This document shows positions 14,101 through 28,300 of a stretch of 64,000 nt of DNA, in pieces. Source of the DNA: Dicaeum eximium. Lineage: Eukaryota > Chordata > Aves > Passeriformes > Dicaeidae. The notes under the pieces are model-generated. The model saw only the letters and a list, made by a program, of their open reading frames with translations, was not told where the DNA came from and ran no database searches. The position numbers and the translations under genes were made by a program. Location of the stretch: NCBI GenBank assembly GCA_013396995.1, contig VWZP01010280.1, positions 1-64,000 on the forward strand, given 5' to 3'. The stretch's first letter is position 1. Each line of letters starts with the position of its first letter.

Positions 14101-15178
14101 AATATCAACTAAACAGAAATAATGTCAAGCAGAAGAGTAAATCATAGGCAGGTCTGACAAACCAATACCATGTGTTAAAGCTGCTCTGGATGCCCTGAGG
14201 CAGAGCAGCACAGTTTTTTCAAGTGCTATGAAAATAGACAATGGAAGGTACATTGTAAACTTGTTCCAAACTGTGCTCACCTTCAGCTGGCATTCAGCAT
14301 GGTGCTGGCACTGAACCTGTCACCAGCAAAGCTGTAACTGTCTGTTCCCAAGAAAAACCTGGCCCAAGTCTGCAAGCTCAGCTATCCAGAAGTAAACGTT
14401 GTGGTGGTACTCCTTGAATCATGGAAGGCAGTGATGGGAAGGGTTTCACATGATCTTCCAAGGCAGCTAGTGTAGCATCACCTGCATTTTTGGACTCTCC
14501 TATCACCATATTCTTACAGTTTTCAGGTTTCTCATCTTATACTGCTGTAATTTCCATACTTTTGACTTGATTTAGTTAGCCTAGCTCCCTATGAAAATCA
14601 GATTTCCAGGATCAGTTTGTTTATGTGTATGTAATAAACTTCTAATGCTGATTTGAGGCCAATCAGACAGATACTGGAGATCTCAAATATTATGAGCTCT
14701 CTGTGTATTTTGTAAAACCAGAGTGAAGGATGCCAAGGTTTTGATTTTGTTGGCCATTTAAGTTGAATGAGGCAGCCTACATGTAGCTGTCAAAACATTT
14801 GACAGAACAAAAGCTGTAAAAAAAAGTATGGATACTGTATAGGATACATGGTAAAACCAGAAATTAGTAGTTTAATTTAGTTTTTGAAAGCCTATGAATG
14901 AAAAGGCTCAAGACCATAGGAAACAGAGTTTCCAAGGTATTCTCTGTAGCCACAGGACTTGACATACACACCTTTGTGAACAAGATAAATTTATAGCAAC
15001 AGCTATATTTAAGCTAATATTAATGATGTGATTTTCATTACTAAGCTTTATTGTCTTCTATAATAAATGGGATTGCTGCTGGAATCTGAGGGAATATAAC
15101 AGTCATGCTGGGCTGATCATCTCTGCACAATGCTCAATAAAGATGCTGTGTAGTGTCTATGTGCCTAAAAGAAAGAAG
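11188..15178. other. Non-coding DNA between candidate exon and first CR1
   Basis: Apart from the candidate 51-codon frame at 12.9 kb, nothing is supported. The 13.1-13.45 kb part is GC-richer and open in several frames on both strands, a composition effect. Confidence 0.65.
12919..13074 (+). CDS. Candidate small ORF (51 codons) with signal-peptide-like start (hypothetical)
   Basis: An ATG in strong Kozak context (ACAATGG) opens a 51-codon frame that starts MAPPGSHRALRM and continues with a hydrophobic stretch LCGLGAVMIAAPL, then a charged tail. An acceptor-like string TGTTACTCTTTTTTGCAG ends at 12884, shortly before the frame. The frame also extends upstream to an earlier ATG at 12757. I recognise no family. 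Such a frame can arise by chance, and confidence is low. Confidence 0.15.
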   Translation: MAPPGSHRALRMLCGLGAVMIAAPLQGIKTRPEEWVSFDEADLWLVRLQAR

Positions 15179-15484
15179 AATCACAGAATCACAAGGTTGG
15201 AAGAGACCTTCAAGATCATTGAGTCCAACCCAGCCCTAACACCTCAACTAAACCATGGCATCCAGTGCCAATCCAGTCTTTTTTAAACACATCCAGGGAT
15301 GGCGACTCCACCACCTCCCTGACAGACCATTCCAGTACTTGATCCCTCTTTCTGTGAAAAACCTTTTCCTAATATCCAACCTATATTTCCCTTGATGCAG
15401 CTTGAGACTGTGTCCTCTGGTTCTGTCAGTGCTGCCTGGAGAAAGAGACCAACCCCCACCTGACCACAGCCACCTTTCAGGAAG
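15179..15484 (-). mobile_element. CR1 LINE fragment, 3' end, antisense
   Basis: The segment opens on the plus strand with the reverse complement of a CR1 3' end, TCACAGAATCACAAGGTTGG, and continues with the familiar string around GATCATTGAGTCCAACCC, a 'ccagggatgg' block and a 'cttgatgcagcttgagactg' block. CR1 is the dominant LINE in birds, usually 5'-truncated. This copy keeps only about 300 bases and no useful coding sequence. It breaks off after CCACCTTTCAGG, well before the part encoding most of the reverse transcriptase. Confidence 0.93.
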
Positions 15485-18400
15485 AACAGTCTGTGTATGT
15501 ATAAACTAGTCCAACAGAGAGAGTCAAAACCTAACTAATGGCTCCTGGTTGATTTTAACCCCATTGCAATCAGTGGTGAGCTAACACTGGGGATGGCAGT
15601 GGTGATGGTTGTGTGAACTGCACTGAGCAGCAGAGCAGTAACAGCTGAACATCAGTCCCAGCTGCTTCCAACACATCCATTCCTGTGTCACTTCTCATTC
15701 CAGCTCAAACAGTAATTTCCATAAGAAATGGATTTCTCTGCTTTCAGCAGGGCAGCAAAGAAACCCATATTTCTTAATACCACTTCTGGGACTCCTGCAT
15801 TGCAGTTGTTGGAAGAAACTGCTACTTTTAAACCTAAAATTTAATTAAAGTGTCTCCAGGATTTTTTTCTCCTATAATTTAGTGACACTTCTCTCACAGG
15901 CTAACCAGAATTATTTGCAAACTGTTATGGCTACTGCAGACAAAAGAGGTCACCAAGCTGCAGCAGCAGCTGTAATTAACACAGGAGCATACGTCAATAA
16001 GTAATTGACTTCTCAGGGAATTCAGAGCAGCCACACAACCAAGCAGCTCTGACAAGCTCTTGGCATCCAGACAGCAGCTACTCCTGCCACAAGCTGGAAC
16101 AAGAACAGGAAGAGACTGAGAGGACCAGTTTTTTCTGCAAGGATTTTTCTAAAATCATCTTCCCTGGATGCATGGTCACATCAGATCCATGAAACCCACC
16201 CTGCTTAGAGATCCTCAGTCTAGGTGAGCAACAGTGGTGGCAGAATTTCAAAGCTTGTGACCAGTCAGCAATTATTTGCCATGGCTTGAATGACAGGACT
16301 GCAGGACTAGGTATGATGAATATAGGCTGCAGCTACCAAGATGTTCGATTGTGCCATTGGGTCAGAATGCAACATCTCAGCACAAACAGGAGCCTTAGGC
16401 AGTCATACTGGGAGGAATGGGCTTGGAGTGTGATTTTTTTGCCTGTGAGAGCAATGTGATGGGCAATTGTGCAGAAGGAACAGCTCTTCTTTGAGAAGCA
16501 AGCTAATAATTGCAATTTTTTCTCTGTAATTGGTCCTGACAGTGAAAGGTGTAGCCCACCATCCCCGAGTCAGAAACACAGACAGGGACCATTTAAGAAG
16601 GTTAGAGAGCCCAGCCAGATGCACGCGGTGTTTTGCAAGGGTGGGACCCAACCATCCCTATTCTGAAATGAACCATAAGGTGGCACTGCTTTAAAACATT
16701 ACCTGAGACAATTTTCCCTGACATTTTCTATGCTCTACAAAGTCCCATAGAGTTCCCACTTTTAATTTAAGTGAATCAAGTCACCCTACAGAAACCAGAG
16801 TGATACAGTGAGAGTAAACATTATTGGTATTTGTACTTTCACACGTATTATTTTCTCAGAAATTGCTAAGTTTTGTCCTGAACATCAAATGTCTGAGATA
16901 CCTTCGTTCAAGCACTGCAACACCCATTTCAAAATTTATGTTTGTGTAACAGCCAGACTCCTCTTTATACAACCTATGCCAGGTAAGACCATAAAGGTTC
17001 TGCTCTTTCTCTGTGCAGGGCAACAGCCAACAAAGACACTTCTATCAAGTTATTTTATAGTTCACATCTAATGTGCAGGACAAGCTGTCAGATAAAAACA
17101 GTCCTTGCAAGTGGAGTTGCAGGAAGTTCCTAGTCCTTATGGTAAAATGAACTACAGAGATACCCTGTGTCTATTGATTTGCTGCTATGGCAGACCTGGC
17201 CACCATTTTAAATGAATGGTGAAAGGGACATAAAGCCACCTATAAATAGGAGACTATGTCAGTCTGAGAGAGAAGAGTAGAAGAGTGTGATTCTTAACAA
17301 ACTTCCTGAATGCAAAAATAAAGACCTCCTGAATCTCCAAATCCCAAGGGCAGAGAGAACCAGCTGCTGGTTTTGTGCCAGGGTACAGTACCGGTTTTAC
17401 ACAGCACAAGAAAAATAAATGGGTCAGAACATAAATGCTCACTGACTGCAGAACCTTCTCTTGGGTTGTCCTGTAAGAGCCTAACTGATCTGAAAATAAT
17501 GAGGCCATGAGTTCAGGTCCTCCTCGATCTTCTGTATCCAGCCAGTCTCCTGCCCTGCAAAGAACTCCTCAACTTTCAGGCAGTCCTTTACAATGAACAA
17601 TGCAAGGTCTTTAAACCACTGTTATTTCTGCAGTCTCCACCACAAAGTATGGCTCACCCACCTCCAGCTACCACATGCTATGCAGAACACACTGGGGAGA
17701 GACAGCAGAACTACCTGAGCTTAGCTTTAGATATTTTCTTTCTTACAGGTACTTTTGATCTAGTTTTACATCCCAGTAGTGACCTTGCACTGGCACCCTT
17801 TCAACCAATGGACCAAAGTGTTCTAAAAGCCAGTGAGGTGATGGACAGGCCACAGACCACCTTCCAAGTTAACCACACGGTAGAATGATGGACCAGTGTC
17901 AGACTACAGCTGACTTCAGGACATGCAATTGCCAGTGAATTGACCCAGGCTGTGTGTTGACAGACAAACTACATCTATTCACTGATGTGTCTCTTTGGAT
18001 TCATATATTCACTCTGCCCATGGAGCAGAAGACACACTCAATACACAGTCTGGCAGAATGCAAAGCACTTGAATGAAACAGCTGGAGAGATACCACAACT
18101 GTCCACACATAGCTACATGAGGATGTTCTCACTTACTATTACCTTACTTGCATTTCAAATGGGAGAATAGGCTACTTCATACCAAGAATGTAAACACAGA
18201 TCCCACCAGAGTGTTGTGATTCAGATGATTTTGAGCTGATACTTACCATTCTGGCAAGGTAATGGGAAGCTTATTTCAACTGCAGATGGCTGAAAAATCT
18301 TCCATAAATTTAAAAAACAGAAGAAAACAATAGTGGGAGACAGGAGGATGGATGAACTTGTGATTATCAGCATTCAGACTTAATAAGTTAATAAGATTGT

Positions 18401-21400
18401 AGCAGTAAGGTTCATATGATGAGTTTTAGTCTTTTTTTTTTTTCCTATTTTGATCATCCAAGAGAGTCTTTATTTCAAATATCACCATAGAAGCAGTAAT
18501 TAATTCAAGTGAAGTGGGATTTTCTCTAAATGAGCAAGAAAAATGTTTCAAAACATTCTGAGCTTTGAACCTTAACAAAAAAGAGAAGTATTTCTCTTTA
18601 AACGTTTAAAATACAACTTTTAGAGAAAGCAAGACCTTTTTTTTTTTTTTAAAGTCTGCAAGTACACTATGGAATGGCACACTGGCTCTCTTTAAGAAGT
18701 AGGCTACCAAATTCTCTTTTTTTGTCCCCAGTCATAGCTAACTGAATACTACCAGTGTCAGTGAGAAGCTCTTGGACCTATTTGACTGTTACAGATCTTT
18801 TTGAGTTGGATACTAACAGCTGTTACCAAACTGGAGCCCAAACATTAAATATTATTAAATCCTTTGAATACAATACAGAAGCACTTCAATTATACAAGCT
18901 TTGTGTCATCCCAGATGAGGTCATGATTCTTCATGCTCATCATATTCAATATTCCTGCCATATTCATAATGCTTGATTGCCAAAATTATCCTTTGTCCTT
19001 TGTGTCTCATGGATAACTGAAGTTTATACATTTCATGCAGAACAGGTTTTGTGCCTCATTAAACAGATCTGTCTGTATTTCCACAATGTAATTCCTGAAC
19101 ATAATCTGTGCACTCTACATGCTCATGGCTGGATAGCATGATTATGGTAACTATAAGGTAAACTGGGCTTTAGGTCAGAAACTTCTAGAAACCTGGAAAT
19201 CCAGTGGTAGGGATCCAGCTTTGGAAGCAGGTTGATTTTCTGTGCTCCAAACAGGCACGCAAAATGGCACCATTTCGTTACGTTATTCAAGCTGTTCAGC
19301 TGAACAACGTTTTACTCATGTCTAACTTACACTGGGCACTAACCATCCCTTGTTTTTAGCAAGAGGGAAAGTCCAGAACGCAAATCATAAACAGCTCAAT
19401 TGGTTTCAACTAGTACTACAGAAATGTGACACACAGATGCTAATTCTTAGTTGCAGCAATGCAGGTTACTTAAACAGAGTAAGTTCAGCATGCTTACAGG
19501 TACTGGTGAGGACTACACAGAAGTTCTCAATATGAATTCAGTCCCATGTGTTTACCCCAAACACAGAATTACACAACAGTACTTGTGAGGCAATAGACTC
19601 ACTGTAAGACACAACCAAAGTCTGAGGGAAAACCAAACATTTTACTCATTGACCAGCCCATCTTCTTGGGAAGCACCCACAGAGAGGATAGGAAGGTTCA
19701 CACCTGCCAAAGCATCACAGGAGTCTTGTTCCTGGGTAACAGCATGTACCTCTGGCTAACAGAAAATTCTCAAATATAGCATTAGAGAAAACTGGGACAT
19801 CACCTGTCCCTTTGTTTTCAGGAAGACAGGGGATACATCAATCTAATCCTGCACTTTGAGTAATTTTGGTCCCTCTTTCACACCTCATTATCTGAAGAGC
19901 ATCCTAGCAGTATAAGATAGCTGAGAGAGACCTGTACCCAAAGGCCTATTCACAAGGCAATGCCATGCAGAGGTGATGGCTTTGAGGGGCCGTTCAGGAA
20001 AGAAGTGGGAAAGTGGGGTGCAGTGAAAGAGAAGGGGATGAAAACATCTGATACCTGCCTCATCCACCGACTGCAGAGAACATGGAGCAGCAGTGAAAGC
20101 AGAGAAGGGGACCAGAGAGTAAGCCATGAAGGAATCAGGAAGAGCTACACAAACTTCACATAGCAGGAGATGGGGACCAGAGCTAAAGAAGCCAATCATA
20201 GAGCCTGGAGGTAATTCCAAAAGGATGCACCACTGGGGGATGCACCCCAAGAGGACAGCAGTATGACTGAAGGTGGGAGGCAGTGTTTGTGGGAGCACCT
20301 CCTTTGGAAGGAGAGCAGAAAGGGATGTGCCCCCAGAAATAGTTATGGTGGAACTACCTAAGGTACACGGAAATGCCCCTTGTAGCTTCTGAAACAATGT
20401 TATTGTGAGCAAATTAACCGATCAGCCTTTGAACAAACTGAGGTGTCAGACTGTAGAGTTCAGAGAAGTTGAGTAGAAATGTGGATCAGAATCAACAGGG
20501 ATACAGCTAGTGAGTTTTATGCTATCTAAAATGCTTCAGAAGGGTTGTTTCATGGATATTTCAATATGCCGATACTTAATTTGATCAGAAAGGTAATTAT
20601 CTGTGTCCTTCAGTATATCTAAATTCTTCAGTATACCTAAGTATTTGTCCTACAAGATACTACTCCACATGAATCTCTAGATTTATGCTATATAAATACA
20701 TATATAAAAGTCTTGAATTATGTTCACTGAAAGCTGATCAGAAAACATTAGTGCTACCAGTAAAAGAAATACCTTAGAGTGTTTGCATTACTTCTAGTAA
20801 TCCTGACTAGGTTGTCATTTTTACCTTAGCTTTTGATTCATGAAAGAAGATCCTCCCCTCCAAAAAAGAGGTTATTTTTTACAGCTAGAATTAGTTTACA
20901 GACCTCACTTGAAAAACTTAATTCATCATCCTGATTTCTACCCTTTAGTGGTCAATGTATTTCCATACATGCGCTCCTCTAAACCATAAATCCACCAGTT
21001 TCCATAGGAAGGCAGTTTCCATAGGAGTGCCTCCTTGAAGCTGAGTTTAGCTCTTTGCAGGATTAAGCCCCATGAAGCAGAACTAGTTTGCAGCACAGCA
21101 GAGGTCAGAGTACAGTAATTCTCTACATGAGGCTGCAGATTATATCTCATGTGGCAGGTTGCCAAGGAGCTGCTAGGAGCAATGAACAAATACAGATGGG
21201 AGGAGGTGGATGCATCCAGGGTAGAATTGCACTGAAATGGCATTGGCTGCAAAGTGCGACAATAACAAGCAGTGGGAGAGAACAAAGACCAGGACCAACA
21301 GTGACCAGGAAAGGCTGCTCCAGCAGAACTAGCAGAAGAGTCCCTGAAGGTCGCAGCAATGCTTTGTCCAATGGCTGAATTTCACACCACAGCTCTACCA

Positions 21401-24369
21401 GGCATCCTCAGCCCCAAACCACCCCCCTTCAGCTACTCTCTCTTCCCAGCTATGCCCAGAGACCCAAGGCCCACTCCTCACATGTTCTGAAGGTGCTGTC
21501 CCTTTCCCTCTCCTCCACCCTTCTTTGCAAACTGAGTTATGGGGAAAGAGAACTCACATGAGAAAAGTCTAAAATTGCTAAACAAGCAACAAAAAAACCC
21601 CTTAGTAAGCTCTGTGATAGATGTAAAAATTTCACAGCTTTTCCCTGCAGAATCATTCAGCTATTTCAAAGCTGCACTGGTTTCCCAAGCACTAGTTAAG
21701 GAACATTTCTTTGTTCTGAGAGCACTGATGTATGTGCCTACACAAGTGTATGCTTTTACAACACAGCAACTTAAAAAGGCAATTTCCAGTTGTCTAGGAT
21801 AAGACAAGTCATTTAAAATGATAGGTTTTGCCCTTGGTTTCTCTGGCAGTCTTTGCACAAGAAAATTTTCTCTCTTGCCCTCCCATGTACTATAGTGATA
21901 ATACATATTTACATCACTTCATGGCAGTGTCATGAGGATTCATTCTGAAGATGGGAAGTCCTACATGCATTAAGTTATATCAAGGCAAGGGCTTTTTAAT
22001 GCACACAGCCATGTGGTGAGTATCTCTCCTCTTCCACCACCCTCGTTAGCATCTCTAAAGGCGTTTGCCAAAATATGTCCTGTGGAGCAGCAGGACTGCT
22101 GTATAGGCCCAGGGGACTGAACCATTCAAATGAGTAAGGTTAACAGTGCTGATCTCAAGCACAGCAAAAATACTAATAATGCACACATACTTTAAAAATT
22201 CCTACAGAAGCAGTGGCAAGGAAGAAAATGTGCTTATGAAATCAAAATGGACCCCAGAATCAAGAAACAAGCAAGCAACTGACTGGGGAAAGTATTACTT
22301 TTTCTTAATGTGATTCAATGCCATGATTCCCTCTGATTCAGTGATTTGTGTCTTCCATTTCTAAATTGTATTCTGTCTAAATATAGTTATCACAGAGAAC
22401 AGAAAACCCAGCCTGAACACCTGAGCACTTGTTACAGGCAGGCTATTCTGGAGGTGGTGGATGAGCACATGAGAAACAGCATTCAAAAACCACCTCCAGT
22501 GTGCTCAGCATGGCTGAGAATAATGATACCAGCACTTGGTCCATCAGGCAGCTCCTCTTCCTCTTCCCTGTCCCACCTCACCCATGGAAACCTGGTCCAC
22601 ATACAGTCCCTGGACCTAGAGCTGGAAACAGGAGCTCTCTGGTTGACTTCTCAGTCTTTTTTCATCTGTCCCTGCAGTGCCACAGTCTGACAGTGATCCC
22701 ACATTCTCATCCAGATTCACCAAGGAATAACAACTGGGAAACCAGAGCAGGCAGGGCAGGTTCCAATAATCTCGAGCCACCAGCTCTGAGGACAGATGCA
22801 GTGAAGCACAGCTACCCTCCACCCAAACAGTCGGGGGTTTGTCCCTTGAGCATCGAGCATCGGGATCTACTCTGGCTCCACCAGCTGTGCACAAAGGAGG
22901 CACAAGCACCTTCACAAGTGCTAATAACCTGTGTTGTTCTTACACCACTGTTTCCTATGCCAGCTTGCCAAAGCACCAGCTTGCCCTCTCTTGACAGCAG
23001 TTCTAAAACTGTATACCCACACCTGAGAGGCTCCAGCAGAATAATGGCATAGGGGATCCATAATTCAACATCAAGCAGTGCAAAAGCAGGTCAGGACACA
23101 TGCTGGCACTGCGCTGAGCCCACCTGAGGTCAGGGCGACTGCGGTGTCGGGGACAAGGTTCAGCCTGACTGCAGCTGCCCAGGGCTCCTGCACGCAGCTG
23201 CTCTCCCTCCGTGCTTGGGTCAGCAGCAGGAGTTGCACTTCTGTGCTCTCTGCCTTGCACTGCTGGATAATGGGGCCCAGGGAAAAAAGGGATTTCAGGC
23301 AGCAATAAGGAATTCCAAAGCTTTTAAGAGCTGGCAAAGAGAATATGGCTACTTGTAAGTCTGAATGCTAGTTTGCCACAGGAGACTTTATATGATTTCT
23401 GCAATTCTAGGAATCTTTTCTTTAATGAAAACATTCTGTCACCACCTGTCAGGAATAAATTTAGGCAAAGAAAACAAGACAATATTGAACTATAAGGCAG
23501 GATCTAGCAAAACATCAGAGCTGATTCATCCCTTCCCATTCCTCCCCCCCATCCTACTCCAGGCACCATGCCGAGAATACATTAACTTAACTTGCCTGGG
23601 GATTTACATTAGATTACTATTCATTACCAGGGCTTCAGATTCCTTTATTCTCCATCAATGCTGTATTTCTATAAGAGAGTACTAAATATAAATAACTTCA
23701 CCTTTTTCTTCAGTTATTCAATTTCTGTAGTCTGGCAGCAGAGGTGCCAAGTACAAAAGTCTTGACTACTCAGTCCCACCCCTAGAACTGATATGCCAGT
23801 GTATTAGGATATAAATCTGTTATTTTTGCCTCAACATGCATGAACTACCTGAGTATTATATATGTAGATACACATTCTTGCTTGCTAAATCTGAACTCCT
23901 ACTTTTTAGAATCTGAAAACAGTAGTTGAAACAAGTCACCTGTTGTAGGACTAAGTTAAAAACTACTCTTGGATAAAAAAACCCTCTTGAATCACACATT
24001 AAAAGAACAAATAAAAACTGGGGCTTCTATTATCACCCAAGGCTAGGGATATTTTATTCTTCACACCCTCAACTTACTCTACACATTTCCTGCAATGACA
24101 GCACTCAGGATTGCAGCCTAAAAAGGCTACAATTTTCCACAGTAATTAAAAAAATTGAAATTTATTCATGTACTATAACACTTATCACCCTTCAGAAGGA
24201 CCTTTTCCCTGCTCCTTTCCCTCATTCATTTAGTCTTGTGCTCAGCTGCCCTCCTGTGCAGGTGTTCTGCATGCCACAAAAGCAGTGTTTGCCCAAGTAG
24301 TTGACCTGGCAGCAGCAACTGGCACTGAAAGCCTCGACAACCAGCCCCACTTTCAACTTCAGAGAAGGG
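15485..24369. other. Non-coding DNA between the two CR1 fragments
   Basis: No exon or element was recognised. The longest frames (19888-20412 minus, 174 codons; 22501-23052 plus, 183 codons) have no family signature and no conserved motif. A modest CpG-enriched patch lies at about 23100-23225. Confidence 0.65.
18637..18650 (+). repeat. Poly(T) tract
   Basis: A run of 14 T; a second run of 12 T lies at 18432-18443. No retrotransposed body is recognisable next to either. Confidence 0.9.
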
Positions 24370-24905
24370 AACCGAAAAAAAAGAAAATATCATTGAATCT
24401 AACCTTTGCCTAAACATCTCCATGCCAACTTAACTATATCACTAGTGCCACATCCAGTCATTTGTTGAACACCTCCAGTGATGGTGACTCCACCACTTCC
24501 CTGGGCAGTCCATTCCAACATTTGACAACATTTTCAATGAAGAAATTCATGATATCCAACCTGAACCTCCTCTGATGCAGCTTGAGGCTCTGTCTTGTCC
24601 TGTTGCTGGTTGCCTGGGAAAAGAGGCTGACCCCCACTGGCTACAGCCTCCTTTAGATGGTTGTAGAGAGTGATGAGGTCCCCTCTTGAGCCTCCTTTTC
24701 TCCAGCCAAACACCCCCAGCTCCCTCAGCCACTCCTCATACGACTCACTCTCCTGACCTTTCGCCAGCTCTGTTGCCTTCTCTGGGCACTGCAGCACCTC
24801 AGTGTATTCCTTGCAGTGAGGGGCCCAAAACTGGACACAGGATTTGAGGTGTGCCCTCACCAGTGCCCAGGACAGAGGGACAATCCTGCTGGCCACACTA
24901 TTTGT
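24370..24905 (-). mobile_element. CR1 LINE fragment with decayed reverse-transcriptase C-terminus, antisense
   Basis: About 535 bases of a 5'-truncated CR1, with its 3' end on the left. Recognisable blocks include GATGGTGACTCCACCACTTC, 'cttgaggctctgtcttgtcctg', GTTGTAGAGAGTGATGAGGT and 'ggccacactattt'. The minus-strand frame at 24534-24896 (120 codons) still shows the C-terminal CR1 reverse-transcriptase signature, with SYEEWLRELGVF and then GDLITLYNHLK, but the normal order is disturbed by a frameshift after that. It is a dead copy, not a host gene, and diverged enough to be old. Confidence 0.93.
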
Positions 24906-25330
24906 GAAACAGATCTAACTCTCAGGAAGATCCAAACAGATTGAATCTAAGCGGAAAAAAAGCAATGGAAAGTATATCTCCTCAGGCTTAAACACAAAAA
25001 GCATGCAAAAGGATAAAATATCCCCTTTATTTTTGAGCAAGTCAATATTTATCATACATGCATTCACATTCATTAACTCAAGTAGGCCAGTACCAAAGGT
25101 TTGCCACCAGGGGATATGTCCCTTTTAAACAGTTAATGGAGTTTTAATTAATTGTGTTACCTGAAAGTACATCTTGACAAAAAGTAAAATAATTGAAATG
25201 CATTAAAAAGTGTGTTTATTCATCTGTCCAGAAATAAGCTGGAAAACACAATGAGAACACGTAACAAAACATTTTTTAGAACACCTGAAAAGAATGGAGA
25301 ACTACTGGGAGACTTCCAATTAGACTACTG

Positions 25331-25350
25331 GTACCAATACCAATACCAAT
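25331..25350 (+). repeat. (TACCAA)n hexanucleotide repeat
   Basis: Three units of TACCAA in tandem. Confidence 0.88.
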
Positions 25351-28300
25351 AGAGCCTTTACTTTTTTAATAGAGCTTTTTTTACTTTTTCATTGGAGTAA
25401 TAATATTTTCCTCAGAAATATATTTTCTGGATTTTGTTTGTTGGTTTTTGTTTTGCTTTGTTTTTTTAAATGAAAGCCTAATCTTCTATTTCAAAACAGT
25501 TTTGATAAGAATAATATGGACTAGGGAAGCATTTCCTTCTATGATGGTTTCTGGCACTCAAGGTCAAGTTCAACTATATTAAATACAATAGCTTTAGATC
25601 AATTGCTCAGAAGCAGGAAAAGAGTGATCAGAGAGCCAGTGTCCTGATTTTAAAGGTCCTGAAGCCTCATAAGATCTGTCAAGTAATGCACAGATGTTGC
25701 AGCAGGACAAAAAAGGGGAACTTTAGCCATTTTTTAGCTTACAACTGGAGACTATCAAAGGCTTTTGGAAGTTTTACTTACTCTTCAATCAGCTCATCTC
25801 TCCCTTTTTTTCACATGCCTATTTTTTTCATATATGTTTCTTAAAGTTAAGATTTGTCTTGTCAGTAGGACAGTATTCCAGCAGTGGAGAACATATAGAG
25901 GAAAAGATGTTAACTGGCCATTCTCTGTGTCTTTTGTGCTAGAAAGTGCTTTGCCTTCACCTCAGAACAAGAGGAAATAGAAATGTTCATCCTGGCACAG
26001 GCAAGGTTTCAACGAACGTGCAACCAGCCATTCTGACCTACCCCTGCCCTGAATGGCAATCTTGAACAAAATAAATTACTTTAATCAAATCTTTCTGGGT
26101 TTAGTTCAGTGAAGTCAACATGTTTAAAACATCCTAGCCTTCCTCCATTTCTTTTCTCACAACTGCAATCTCAAATTATGCACATCTTCTCTGAGACAAG
26201 ATAGACTCATAAAACTTTTCTCAGCTGACATGTTTAATCAAGGTATGACTAACAGGTTCAACACCTCACAAGCAAGCTCAGCAGAAAACAAAGCTCAGTT
26301 CTGTGTTGCTAGATATGAACATAGTGGTTCATATTAAATCCATGCCTGTATCTTGGCTGGAACAGTGGCCAACAGTGGATATCTTGGGAAGACTCCCATT
26401 ACTAGAATAACCATGGAATGCTGCCCCTCAGAATACTTCCCAGCTGCTGGAGATCTGCAGGTCAAGGGGTTTTTGAGCCAGCAGTGTTCATTTTATCCTC
26501 AGGGGCATATTCGGTGTGATTTTGAATCCATGGAAACTCGTGCTCCCCCCAACACCCAGTGGCCAGGAATCTCACAGCTAAATGCAGAGCCCATTCCTCT
26601 GCTCTGAACTTGAGGGGCCTGATGTTTTCATTTGATGGCCTCAGCTCTTTTGCTGACACAGATTGAACAGTCACTTTCTGATTCTTCCTCCCCATGTCAA
26701 TTATGCCTTGCTCTCCTCTCTGCTTACCAACAGAGGTGGCAGATAAAAATGAAAGACAGCTGAAAGCACATCAGTCATTTACATGCCATTTTAGAAAGTG
26801 AACCCAGGGACTTTGATACATAAACCTCATTGACCTTCCATTACATTTTGATTCCTTATTGCCCACCCTTAAAGAAATTTACGCTAGAATCTTAAGAAAA
26901 TAAATCTTAGGACAGATTTTAAGTAGAGGGTAGATATATCTGAGACATCACATTGACATTTCTTTATACCACAATGACACTTCCAACTTAAGACCTCGAA
27001 AACTGCAGAAAAATTCACCCTATCTTTTAAACATCCTATTTTACATTGCTGAGCAGAGTGAAATATTCTTCCATCATCTATTGTCTGCCACAGCACACAC
27101 CACTGCTGAGCCTGAAGTCTCAGTCTTACTGCCTTGGTCCCCTTTATATCCTTGCCAGTTTCAAGTCTTCAAGCACTGGAAAATTTTGACCCCATTTTGA
27201 TCTGGTTTTGCATCATAGATGCTGTTGGAAGAGATGAATCCTGCTGCTAATCAGTTGAATCACAATAAAAAACCACAGCAGAAGCAGTGGTAGGAAAGAT
27301 GAACTCCTTAGCAAAGAGGAGTGCTTGAGGTAAAGGTGGGAAATCCTCTCTAGTCCTTCAAAACCGATGCTGATCTCCCACTGAAATCCTCATGCACATC
27401 ATGAGATCTTTTAGGCACTTAAACACCTGCAGGCACCTAAATTCACTGCAAATTCGCTAAAATCCACTTAAACTCACGCCTGCCACAGCATGCCCAAATG
27501 TGGAAGACATCTCTGACTGTCTGCCTGTCCTGCTTCTCCCAAAGGCGAGAGCCCCCTGTTTGAACTGCCACTCTGCTGTGTCTGGAGCCAGGATTTATTC
27601 CATGCTCCCTTGTGCCAGTGTGCCCTGTGTCTTAGCCAGTTAAATTCACTGCATGTTAACTCGGCTGAATCTAACACTCTAGTAAGTTATCTGTTGTCAT
27701 GGATTTAACTGCTAACACATTTCATATTCCCTGAGGGTAATCTAAATAGTAGAGCCTCTAAAATAGCTGAAAAGGAAAATCTCTGTATTACTTCAACCCT
27801 GAAATTTAGTCTTTGACTGAAAGTATTACATACTATTTGAAGGCAATTTCTGAGCAGATAAATATTACAAAAGGGCACGTTTCTTCCCCAGCAGAGCCAA
27901 AGTGCCACTCTCTCCCATTAGCACAAATTGTCCCAGTTTTTGCCCAACAAGTTGTGAAGACCAGACAATGACAGCTTGCTAAAAATAAAGCTTTCATTCT
28001 GCTCAAACACCTGATGAAAAAATTTTATATCAAGCACTGTTCTGCACCTGGCAAGGTATATTTGTCCCTCCTCACTACCTTATGAATTAAACAGAACATG
28101 AATAAGGCAGACTGTTTCCTTTCCCTCCCCATAAGTACTTGCAAGAGTAGTTACTGATTATTGAGAATCAGAGCTCAAACCCACCTAATACTATTAAATG
28201 ATACATAATTAAAACAGAAGTAGCACAGAATTTCATCTTCATTTTTTCACTATATTCTGCTCATACTAATTTCTTCTTTTTGTTGTTCCTAAATACTAAT

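Noticed and set aside
19888..20412. 174-codon minus-strand frame
   Set aside because: Low-information Leu/Ser/Pro-rich translation with no family signature and no splice or promoter context; likely chance.
22501..23052. 183-codon plus-strand frame
   Set aside because: No recognisable motif, no start context worth noting, and competing open frames on the other strand.
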